DNA of 64,000 bases from contig NZ_CP108352.1 in NCBI RefSeq assembly GCF_036237275.1, positions 3,224,001 through 3,288,000 of the forward strand. The letters are read 5' to 3'. Position numbers and translations under genes: made by a program. How positions within the stretch are numbered: position 1 is the stretch's first letter; the number at the start of each line of letters is the position of its first letter. Shown here one piece after another: positions 26,815-33,718 of this stretch. The DNA comes from Streptomyces sp. NBC_01353 (lineage in GTDB: Bacteria; Actinomycetota; Actinomycetes; Streptomycetales; Streptomycetaceae). A model generated the notes under the pieces. The model made no database searches, had not been told where the DNA came from, and saw nothing but the letters and a program-made list of their open reading frames with translations.

Positions 26815-28032
26815 TCAGGCCAGGTGGACCTCCGGGACGTAGAGGATCCATTTGCCACCCGCATCGCGGAACCCCTGCTCCTTCGCCATGATTTCCTCCG
26901 CGTGGTTCCAGGCGAAGAGCAGCGCGTACTCCGGGTAGGGCTCGGAGAAGGCTTCGGACGGCCGGACGGGAATGTGCATTCCCGGTGTCAGCCGGCCCTG
27001 CTTGGCGAGTGTGCTGTCACAGATGTACGGCAGGAGTTCCGGCCCGATACCGCAGTAGTTGATGACCGTGGCGCTTTTCGCGGTCGCGCCGTAACCGACG
27101 ACCGTGCGGCCCTGGGCGTGCAGATCCTTGAGCAGATCCGTCAGCTCCTTGCAGCTCTTCAGCACCCCGGCCGAGAACTGCTTGTACGTTTCCGGGCTGG
27201 CCAGGCCTTGGGTCCGTTCCCGGTCCACGAACTCGGTGACCGCAGCCGACGGCGTACGCTTCCCCGGCCGCGCGATGGAGTAACGCATCGACCCGCCGTG
27301 CACCGTGAGCGGTTCGACATCGACCAGCTCGAAGCCGAAGATCTCGGCCATCTTCTGTACCGAGGAGACCGAGAACAGGTAGAAGTGCTCGTCGTAGATC
27401 TGGTCGAACGCCCGCTGCTCCATGATCGAGCCCAGATAGCGGTCTTCGAGCACGAGCACTCCGTCGGCTGCCAGCAGTGCGTCGACACCCCGGAAGATGG
27501 AGTCCATGTACGGGATGTGGCTCGTGGTGTTCGCGGAGAAGATGACATCCGCAGCACCGTCGGCGGCGGCGATCTCACGCGCCGTCGAGTCCTCGAAGAA
27601 GGCGGTGCGCACCCGCACCCCGTCGGCCCTGGCGAAGTCGGCGACCTGTGCGGACGGGTCGACGCCCAGGTGCCGTACATCTGCCTTCTGAATCGTCTTG
27701 AGCATGGTTCCGTCGTTGGAGCCGATCTCCACGATGAACGGGTCGGCACCGGAGAGCTCGGTCGCCAGCAGTCGGTTGGCGTAGTCCTCGAAATGACGGT
27801 GCATCACGGCGGAACCATTGGAGCGGTAGGGATAGTCCTCGTGGAACATCTGCTCCCTGGGGACTTCCTCCATCAGCTGCACCATGGTGCAGCTGGTGCA
27901 GATTCCGGCGGCCAGTCGGAAGTAGAACTCGCTGCCGGCCGTTTCCGGGGTCACGAAAGAATCGGATACCGGCTGCCGTCCAAAATCAAAGAATTCATCA
28001 ACAGCGCCACCGCAGATCCGGCACTCAGCCAC
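26815..28032 (-). CDS. NDP-hexose C-methyltransferase (TylC3/NovU type)
   Basis: A 405-residue SAM-dependent enzyme with the three-part layout of sugar C-methyltransferases. The N-terminal zinc site has CRICGGAVDEF and a second CTSCT pair; LPVSDSF-like RQPVSDSFVTPE lies between them. The SAM loop reads FIVEIGSNDGTML. The C-terminal domain reads VVGYGATAKSATVINYCGIG. Relatives methylate C3 of dTDP-4-keto-2,6-dideoxyhexoses (mycarose-type) or C5 (noviose-type). With a 2,3-dehydratase and 3-ketoreductase in the cluster, C3 methylation is more likely. GTG start; AAAGGAG lies 7 bases upstream. First gene of block B. Confidence 0.9.
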   Translation of the reverse strand: MAECRICGGAVDEFFDFGRQPVSDSFVTPETAGSEFYFRLAAGICTSCTMVQLMEEVPREQMFHEDYPYRSNGSAVMHRHFEDYANRLLATELSGADPFIVEIGSNDGTMLKTIQKADVRHLGVDPSAQVADFARADGVRVRTAFFEDSTAREIAAADGAADVIFSANTTSHIPYMDSIFRGVDALLAADGVLVLEDRYLGSIMEQRAFDQIYDEHFYLFSVSSVQKMAEIFGFELVDVEPLTVHGGSMRYSIARPGKRTPSAAVTEFVDRERTQGLASPETYKQFSAGVLKSCKELTDLLKDLHAQGRTVVGYGATAKSATVINYCGIGPELLPYICDSTLAKQGRLTPGMHIPVRPSEAFSEPYPEYALLFAWNHAEEIMAKEQGFRDAGGKWILYVPEVHLA

Positions 28033-28138
28033 AGTTATACTCCTTTGAGGGGTCTTTGGCGGTCGAGAGTTCACCGAAGCTCTCATAGCGGAGTCTGCGG
28101 CCACGGGGGTTTCGCCCTCAAGAAGAGGCCGAACCATG

Positions 28139-28144
28139 TGTCAA
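28139..28144 (-). promoter_or_regulatory. Candidate -35 box for block B
   Basis: On the minus strand a perfect TTGACA lies 107 bp before the C-methyltransferase GTG and just after the hairpin ending the flavoprotein gene. The hexamer 17 bases further (TTGAGG) is a poor -10, so activator dependence is possible. Low certainty. Confidence 0.35.
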
Positions 28145-28161
28145 GTCGGCGCCCGGAAAAC

Positions 28162-28200
28162 GAATCCGGCCCTTCGCGGTGATCGCGAAGGGCCGGATTC
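28162..28200 (-). terminator. Strong terminator after the berberine-bridge-type gene
   Basis: A 17-bp perfect stem (28162-28178 with 28184-28200) has a 5-base loop. On the minus strand it is followed by CGTTTTCC, a T-run. It lies 17 bp after the stop codon and isolates that gene from block B. Confidence 0.9.
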
Positions 28201-28216
28201 TGTTCACCTCAGACCA

Positions 28217-29845
28217 TCACTCCGGCAGCCGGATCGACAGTCGGTGGTTGAAGAAGTTGGTCGGATCCCACTTGGCCTTGGCTCGCTGCAGTTTCGGGTA
28301 GTTGCCCCCGTAGTACAGCTCGGACCACGGCGTGTCGGACTTGTTGAACCGAGGGTCGGCGACGTCGCTGTCCGGGTAGTTGATGTAGCAGCCGGCGTTG
28401 ACCCTGTTCGGTACGGGGACGCCGCCGGTCTCCGCGTACATGTCGGAGTAGATCTTGCGGGTCCAGGTGACGTGCTTGTCGTCGTCCTTCTCGTCCATCC
28501 AGTGAATCTCCCAGAGCAGCTGGAAGATGGAGTCGCGCTGGGGGAAGGCCGTCGCGTCACTGGCCACGTCGTTGACCTTCCCGCCCAGGGAGGTCAACAC
28601 CAGCCAGGCCAGGTCGAATTCATTCTGGTAGTCGGTCTCGGCCATGTTCCGGTAGAGCGCATCGATCTGGAAATCGTTGAACGGCTTGCGCAGGTAGGCC
28701 GATCGGTGCTCACCGCGGAGGGTCGGATTCATGAAGACGTCTCCGCGCCCCGCGTTGAGGTTGTAGGCGCGCAGGAAGGACAGCTTCTGGACATCCGGCG
28801 GCCCGTCGGCGGCGGCGCCCACCGCCTTGTTCATGTCGTCCATGTAGGCCCGCACCAGCTTCTCGCTGTGCGCGTCCGACCCGTCCATGTACGCCCAGAG
28901 CTCGATGCGCCCCTTCGGCCCGGGGAAGAACGACAGGTAACTGCCGATTCGGCGGTTCTCGTTCCCCTTGCCGCTGTTGTCCAGGTGCCACTGGCCGTGC
29001 TTGGCGAGGAGATTGCCGAGGTCCTTACGGCTGACCTTGTCCCACGGCCACTTGTAATGGGCGGTGATGACCTGCTCCGACGGGACCGGCAGCAGTTCCT
29101 TCGGGGCGTTTCCGGTCGCCTGCGGTGCCCGCATCCAGTAGCGGGTGATGATTCCGAAATTGCCGCCTCCGCCGCCGGCGACTGCCCACCACAGATCGCG
29201 GTTCGGATCGTCCTTCTCGCGGGTGGCTACGACGCTTCGGACTTTCCCGTCCTTGCCGACCACGACGACCTCGGCGGCATACATGTTGTCAATGGTGAGA
29301 CCGAAGCTCCTGGCGTACATTCCAGTCCCGCCACCGGTGACCTGGCCACCCACCCCGACCAGCGGGCAATAGCCGGAGGGGAGAGTGACTCCCCAGCCGC
29401 GATAGAGCTGTTCGTACATCTCGCGCAGCTTGATCCCCGGCTCGATCATGAAGGCGCGACGCTTCTCGTCGAAGGAGACCTCATTCATGAGGCTCATATC
29501 GACGATGACCTCGACTTCAGCGTTGTAGACGAAGTCCTCGTAACAATGCCCGCCGCTGCGCACGGTGAGCTTCTTCTTCTCGTTGACGGCCTTCTGGACG
29601 GCGGCCACCACCTGTGCCGTCGAGGTGGGGAACAGCACCTGCTCCGGCTGGGCGCTCCATCGGTTGTTGTACCCGGATGTCACGTCTCCGTATTGCGGGT
29701 CGTTCGGGCCGGCGGACAGAATTTTGGAGCCGTCATCGGCATGCGCAACGGAATTGGAGGTCCCGAGACCGGCGGCAGCGCCCACGGCGACGGCCGAGCC
29801 CGCGCCCACGGCGGAGATGAATTTCCTTCTGCTGTGATCTGACAT
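28217..29845 (-). CDS. Tat-exported berberine-bridge-type FAD oxidase (AknOx-like)
   Basis: A 542-residue secreted flavoprotein. The twin-arginine signal reads SRRKFISAVGAGSAVAVGAA, with cleavage near AHA-DD. The PCMH FAD domain carries RSGGHCYEDF with His100 and LPSGYCPLVGVGG with Cys160. These are 60 residues apart, the same spacing as the bicovalent FAD anchors His70 and Cys130 of aclacinomycin oxidoreductase AknOx. The C-terminal BBE motif includes CYINYPDSDVADPRFN and YYGGNYPKLQRAKAKWDP. AknOx oxidises a terminal deoxysugar; plant relatives oxidatively cyclise prenylated phenols. Either fits this cluster. Export implies a late step. It is divergent from the imine-reductase-like gene. Confidence 0.92.
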   Translation of the reverse strand: MSDHSRRKFISAVGAGSAVAVGAAAGLGTSNSVAHADDGSKILSAGPNDPQYGDVTSGYNNRWSAQPEQVLFPTSTAQVVAAVQKAVNEKKKLTVRSGGHCYEDFVYNAEVEVIVDMSLMNEVSFDEKRRAFMIEPGIKLREMYEQLYRGWGVTLPSGYCPLVGVGGQVTGGGTGMYARSFGLTIDNMYAAEVVVVGKDGKVRSVVATREKDDPNRDLWWAVAGGGGGNFGIITRYWMRAPQATGNAPKELLPVPSEQVITAHYKWPWDKVSRKDLGNLLAKHGQWHLDNSGKGNENRRIGSYLSFFPGPKGRIELWAYMDGSDAHSEKLVRAYMDDMNKAVGAAADGPPDVQKLSFLRAYNLNAGRGDVFMNPTLRGEHRSAYLRKPFNDFQIDALYRNMAETDYQNEFDLAWLVLTSLGGKVNDVASDATAFPQRDSIFQLLWEIHWMDEKDDDKHVTWTRKIYSDMYAETGGVPVPNRVNAGCYINYPDSDVADPRFNKSDTPWSELYYGGNYPKLQRAKAKWDPTNFFNHRLSIRLPE

Positions 29846-29997
29846 GATTCCTTACCGATTTCTCGGGAACGGGTGGGTACACGTGGGGCCGTTGGTCGGC
29901 GACAGTCAGCTGCCGGGCCGCGCTCTGCTCGAGTCGTTCGACAGTAGGTCGTCAGCCTCTCCGAGGTGTCAACTTCTCCAGACGATTGAGAGTCGAC

Positions 29998-30023
29998 TTT
30001 GTCAGGTTCGGGAACCTGACAAA
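29998..30023. promoter_or_regulatory. Perfect 26-bp palindromic operator in a divergent promoter
   Basis: TTTGTCAGGTTC (29998-30009), a 2-base GG spacer, and GAACCTGACAAA (30012-30023) form a perfect inverted repeat. It sits 101 bp before the imine-reductase-like ATG and 152 bp before the flavoprotein ATG. The form fits a dimeric TetR-, MarR- or similar-type repressor, but no such regulator is encoded in this window. Confidence 0.8.
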
Positions 30024-30124
30024 CTACGTCGAGCTCCGCTGGGGCGGAATCGGCGTATCGGCTGTCGTGACCGGGTAATCTGCAGCCGCAGTAGCTGTTT
30101 TCGTTCGGTACGGAAAGGAACAAC

Positions 30125-31018
30125 ATGACGACAACGACAACCGGCGGCTCAACTGGTGCGGTCAGTCAGGTCACCGTGCTCGGTCTCGGTGAAATGGGAT
30201 CGGCGATTGCCAAGACGTTCGTCGACCGCGGATACCGCACGACCGTCTGGAACCGGACCGCGAGCAAGAGCGCGCCGTTAGCCGAAGTCGGTGCCACGGT
30301 GGCGGCGACGGCCGCGGAGGCGGTGGCGGCGAGCCCGCTCGTCGTGGTCTGTCTGCTCGACGGCCCGGCGGTCGACGCGGTACTGGGCTCCGTCGATGCC
30401 GCGGTCGCGGGCAAGGTGCTGGTGAACCTCACGAGCGGCTCCCCCGCCCAGGCGCGGACGAACGAGAGCTGGGCGCGTGAGCGCGGGGCCGAGTACGTCG
30501 ACGGCAAGATCATGGGAGATCCGCCGTACGTGGGCACGCCGAACATCATGTTCCCGTTCAGCGGCTCTCCCAGCGCGTTCAAGGCCCACGAGCCGACGCT
30601 GCAGGTGCTGGGCACCATCGCGTACCACGGCGAGGACGCCGGCTTGGCCGCCGTGGAGTTCATGGGCCAGGTCGCGGTGGCCTACGAGTTGCTCATCGGC
30701 TTCCTGCACACGCTCAAGCTGGTTCAGGCCGAAGGCGTCGACGTGGCGGAGTTCGCCGAGCGCATCGCCGGCTCGATCGGAGCCTTCCCTCCCTTGCTGT
30801 CCTCGATGGGCAAGGCGGTCAAGAGCGGCGACTTCCCGCCGGATCTCGGTTCGCTCGACGTCCAGGCGGCGCTGATGGACGACATGATCAGTCATCGGGA
30901 ATCCGTCGGCGTGGAAGCCGTGCGGATGCGCGAGGTCAAGAAGCTGATGGACCGGCGGATCGCCGAAGGCCACGGCGATCAGGGATTCTCGAGTCTGTTC
31001 GCGTTGCTGGCGAAGTGA
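30125..31018 (+). CDS. Imine-reductase-like NAD(P)-dependent dehydrogenase
   Basis: A 297-residue protein with an N-terminal Rossmann fold (VTVLGLGEMGSAIAKTFVDRG). The long C-terminal helical domain is typical of imine reductases and 6-phosphogluconate/3-hydroxyisobutyrate-type dehydrogenases. Segments such as GKIMGDPPYVGTPNIMFPFSG and GFLHTLKLVQAEGV fit the imine reductase branch. The Asp/Tyr expected at the imine-reductase catalytic position appears, by eye, to be Phe or Glu within AAVEFMGQVAVAYELL, and the dehydrogenase lysine is absent. Codon 52 (30278-30280) is TTA, so translation may need the bldA tRNA. A 26-bp operator lies upstream and a 22-bp hairpin downstream: a single-gene unit. 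Confidence 0.83.
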   Translation: MTTTTTGGSTGAVSQVTVLGLGEMGSAIAKTFVDRGYRTTVWNRTASKSAPLAEVGATVAATAAEAVAASPLVVVCLLDGPAVDAVLGSVDAAVAGKVLVNLTSGSPAQARTNESWARERGAEYVDGKIMGDPPYVGTPNIMFPFSGSPSAFKAHEPTLQVLGTIAYHGEDAGLAAVEFMGQVAVAYELLIGFLHTLKLVQAEGVDVAEFAERIAGSIGAFPPLLSSMGKAVKSGDFPPDLGSLDVQAALMDDMISHRESVGVEAVRMREVKKLMDRRIAEGHGDQGFSSLFALLAK

Positions 31019-31129
31019 CAGTGATGCGTGTCCAGCGTCGGTGACGTGTGCCGGTCGCACCTGCGGACCCATGGCCCGCGGCTGCTCGACCGGCGCTGAA
31101 CCGTCACGGGCCCACGACGGGCCTGCTGC

Positions 31130-31178
31130 GGGGTGCGGGTGCCCGGGATCGATTCACGATCCCGGGCACCCGCACCCC
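31130..31178. terminator. Very strong terminator after the imine-reductase-like gene
   Basis: A 22-bp perfect stem (31130-31151 with 31157-31178) with an ATTCA loop is followed by GTTTCGCG. It lies 112 bp past the stop codon. One of the two longest perfect hairpins in the cluster. Confidence 0.85.
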
Positions 31179-31207
31179 GTTTCGCGTTGCACGGCATCGC
31201 GGGTGGC

Positions 31208-31235
31208 GAGAGCGGACCGAGAGCGGACCGAGAGA
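31208..31235 (+). promoter_or_regulatory. 11-bp direct repeats (GAGAGCGGACC) upstream of the FMN reductase gene
   Basis: GAGAGCGGACC is repeated exactly at 31208 and 31219, with a partial third copy (GAGAGA) at 31230. The 11-bp period places repeats on the same helix face, as in SARP-family binding sites. The repeats lie 64-91 bp before the start codon, and an AfsR/SARP-type regulator is encoded 2.5 kb downstream. No clear -10 lies at the usual distance. Confidence 0.5.
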
Positions 31236-31298
31236 GCACCACGAGGGGCGCGGCGCACCGTATGAGGTGCACGAACCGAGCCCGAGGGGGGAAGCGTG

Positions 31299-31883
31299 AT
31301 GCTGGAACGCAGACTGAACGTGGCCGTGATCATCGGCAGCACCCGTACGGGCCGCTTCGGCCCCGTCCCCGCCAAGTGGATCGCCGCCGAGGCGGCCAAG
31401 CGGGACGACTTCGACGTCGACGTGATCGACCTGGCCCAGGTGTGGCTGCCCGACATGCTGCCGGAGAGCCTCGACGGTCCGTTGCCGCAGGCCGTGACCG
31501 ACCTCGCCCCCTGGCTCGCCAGGGCCGACGCGTTCGTGATCGTCACGCCGGAGTACAACCACAGCTTCCCCGCCTCACTGAAGAACGCCATCGACTGGTA
31601 CGTCGACGAGTGGAAGGCGAAGCCGGTCGCCTTCGTCTCCTACGGCGGCATCGCCGGCGGGCTGCGCGCGGTGGCCGACCTGCGCGGGATCTTCCCCGGG
31701 CTGCACGCCGTCACCGTCCGGGACACCGTCTGCTTCCCCAACTACCAGGGCTACTTCGACGACGAGGGTCGGCCCTTGGACCCCGAGGGCTGCGGGACTG
31801 CGGCCAAGACCATGTTCGACCAACTCGCCTGGTGGGGGCACGCCTTGTGCGACGCCCGCGCCAGGCAGCCGTATCCGGGCTAG
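31299..31883 (+). CDS. NADPH-dependent FMN reductase
   Basis: A 194-residue flavodoxin-fold protein. The FMN-phosphate loop reads VIIGSTRTGRFGP and the family signature reads VTPEYNHSFPASLKNAIDW; further on is SYGGIAGGLRA. It reduces FMN or quinones with NAD(P)H and could supply reduced flavin to cluster enzymes. AGGGGGGAA precedes both a GTG at 31296 and an ATG at 31299; spacing favours the ATG. The exporter gene follows after 85 bp, probably in the same transcript. Confidence 0.88.
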   Translation: MLERRLNVAVIIGSTRTGRFGPVPAKWIAAEAAKRDDFDVDVIDLAQVWLPDMLPESLDGPLPQAVTDLAPWLARADAFVIVTPEYNHSFPASLKNAIDWYVDEWKAKPVAFVSYGGIAGGLRAVADLRGIFPGLHAVTVRDTVCFPNYQGYFDDEGRPLDPEGCGTAAKTMFDQLAWWGHALCDARARQPYPG

Positions 31884-31968
31884 GGCCGCCTCGGCCGAGC
31901 GCCCACGCACCCCACACCACGCCGGATCACTCTCCAGGCTCATGTGCCAGGCTCAAGGAAGGAATTCC

Positions 31969-33540
31969 ATGTCATCGAACGCCCCCGAGGCCCCTGTCCG
32001 GAAGGCCGGGACCCGGGAATGGCTGGGGCTCGCCGTGCTGGCCCTGCCCACCCTGCTCATCTCCCTCGATCAGAGCGTGCTGTACCTGGCCCTGCCCCAC
32101 CTCGCCGAGGGGCTGAACCCGACCGGCACGCAGACGCTGTGGATCATGGACATCTACGGCTTCCTGATCGCCGGCTTCCTCATCACCATGGGCACGCTGG
32201 GCGACCGGGTCGGCCGCCGCAAACTGCTGATGATCGGCGCGACGGCCGTCGGCATCACCTCGGTCGCGGCCGCCTACTCCACCAGCGCCGAGGCCCTGAT
32301 CGTCACCCGCGCCCTGCTCGGCATCGCCGCCGCAACGCTGATGCCGTCCACCCTCGCCCTCATCAGCAACATGTTCCAGGACCCGTACCAGCGCGGCCGC
32401 GCCATCGCGGTGTGGGCCAGCTGCTTCATGGGGGGCACCGCGCTCGGCCCGGTCATCGGCGGCACGATGCTGGAGTACTTCTGGTGGGGATCGGTGTTCC
32501 TGCTCGGGGTGCCCGTCATGGTGGTGCTGCTGATCGTCGCCCCCTTCCTGCTGCCGGAGTACAAGGACGCCAACGCCGGCAAGATCGACCTGGTCAGCGT
32601 CGTCCTGTCGCTGCTGTCGATCCTGTCGGTCATCTACGGGCTGAAGGAACTCGCGCGCTACGGCTTCGAGTTGGTGCCGGTCGCCGCGATCGTCTTCGGT
32701 GTGGCCGTCGGCGCGGTGTTCGTGTCACGGCAGGGCAAGCTGGCCGCTCCGCTGCTGGACCTGAAGCTCTTCAAGGTCGGTGCGTTCACCGCCGCGCTGC
32801 TGATCCTGATGGTCTCGATGCTCGGCACGGGTGGCGGCTACCTCTTCATCACCGGGTTCGTCCAGATGGTGGAGGGCTACTCGCCGATGGAGGCGGGTCT
32901 GTGGATGGTGCCCGCGGCCGTCGCGTCGATCATCGCCGCGCAGCTGGCCCCGAGGTTCGCCAAGACGCACCAGCTCAGCACGGTCATCGGGGTGAGCCTG
33001 CTCATCGGCATGATCGGATACGTGCTGCTCGTCTTCGTCGGCCCGGTCGGCGGGATGCCGCTGCTGGTGGCCGGCTTCGTGATCACGTTCATCGGCGTCG
33101 GCACCTTGGGGGCGCTCGGCACCAACCTGGTCGTCGGGTCGGTTCCGCCGGAGCGGGGCGGCTCCGCTGCGGCCCTCTCCTCCATCTGCGGTGACCTGGG
33201 CACCGCGCTCGGCATCGCCACGCTCGGCAGCCTGGGCACCGCCTTCTACCGCGGCTCGCTCGATGTGCCCGACGGCACCCCGGCGGCCGCCGCCGACTCC
33301 GCCGAGGGAAGCATGGAGGGCGCCATCGCGGCCGCCAGGGACCTGCCGGCCGAGGCATCCGACAACCTGCTGACCGCCGCAGGGGAGGCCTACACCAGCG
33401 GGCTGAACGCGATCGGCGTCGCCTGCGCCGTCGTCACCGCGATCAGCGCGACCATCGCGTTCACCTTGCTGCGCAAGAAGTCCGGCGATGCTCCGACGCA
33501 GCAGGAGGAGAAGGCCGAGGACTCGCTCTCGACCACCTGA
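31969..33540 (+). CDS. MFS multidrug exporter, DHA2 (EmrB/QacA) family
   Basis: A 523-residue membrane protein with about 14 hydrophobic segments. It has the DHA2 motif A loop GDRVGRRKLLMIGA and a TM1 stretch with LDQSVLYLALPHL. A proline- and glycine-rich TM5 region (GGTALGPVIGGTMLEYFWW) matches antiporter motif C. The C-terminus is cytoplasmic and charged. Best read as the self-resistance and export pump of the cluster product. AAGGAAGGAA precedes the chosen ATG. A hairpin terminator follows 49 bp after the stop. Confidence 0.92.
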   Translation: MSSNAPEAPVRKAGTREWLGLAVLALPTLLISLDQSVLYLALPHLAEGLNPTGTQTLWIMDIYGFLIAGFLITMGTLGDRVGRRKLLMIGATAVGITSVAAAYSTSAEALIVTRALLGIAAATLMPSTLALISNMFQDPYQRGRAIAVWASCFMGGTALGPVIGGTMLEYFWWGSVFLLGVPVMVVLLIVAPFLLPEYKDANAGKIDLVSVVLSLLSILSVIYGLKELARYGFELVPVAAIVFGVAVGAVFVSRQGKLAAPLLDLKLFKVGAFTAALLILMVSMLGTGGGYLFITGFVQMVEGYSPMEAGLWMVPAAVASIIAAQLAPRFAKTHQLSTVIGVSLLIGMIGYVLLVFVGPVGGMPLLVAGFVITFIGVGTLGALGTNLVVGSVPPERGGSAAALSSICGDLGTALGIATLGSLGTAFYRGSLDVPDGTPAAAADSAEGSMEGAIAAARDLPAEASDNLLTAAGEAYTSGLNAIGVACAVVTAISATIAFTLLRKKSGDAPTQQEEKAEDSLSTT

Positions 33541-33588
33541 CACCCTTCCGACCGACAACCCTCCCGCAGGAATGCGGGAATGAGGGGG

Positions 33589-33630
33589 AGAACGCCGGCT
33601 CCGGGCCTCGCGGCCCGGGCCCGGCGTTCT
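33589..33630 (+). terminator. Terminator after the exporter gene
   Basis: The outer stem AGAACGCCGG (33589-33598) pairs with CCGGCGTTCT (33621-33630). The enclosed sequence adds a second GC stem (CCGGGCC with GGCCCGG). Confidence 0.8.
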
Positions 33631-33718
33631 TCCGTGTTCTTCGGGTCCTTCCGCGCGCGTGGCTCCTTGCCGACATACCGCTCTGTCATTGCCCGCTGCG
33701 CTGGGTTAGCGTGATCAC

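Noticed and set aside
26815-28032. Noviose-type C5 methyltransferase as the preferred call
   Set aside because: Possible by family, but the 2,3-dehydratase and 3-ketoreductase make a C3-methylated 2,6-dideoxy sugar more likely.
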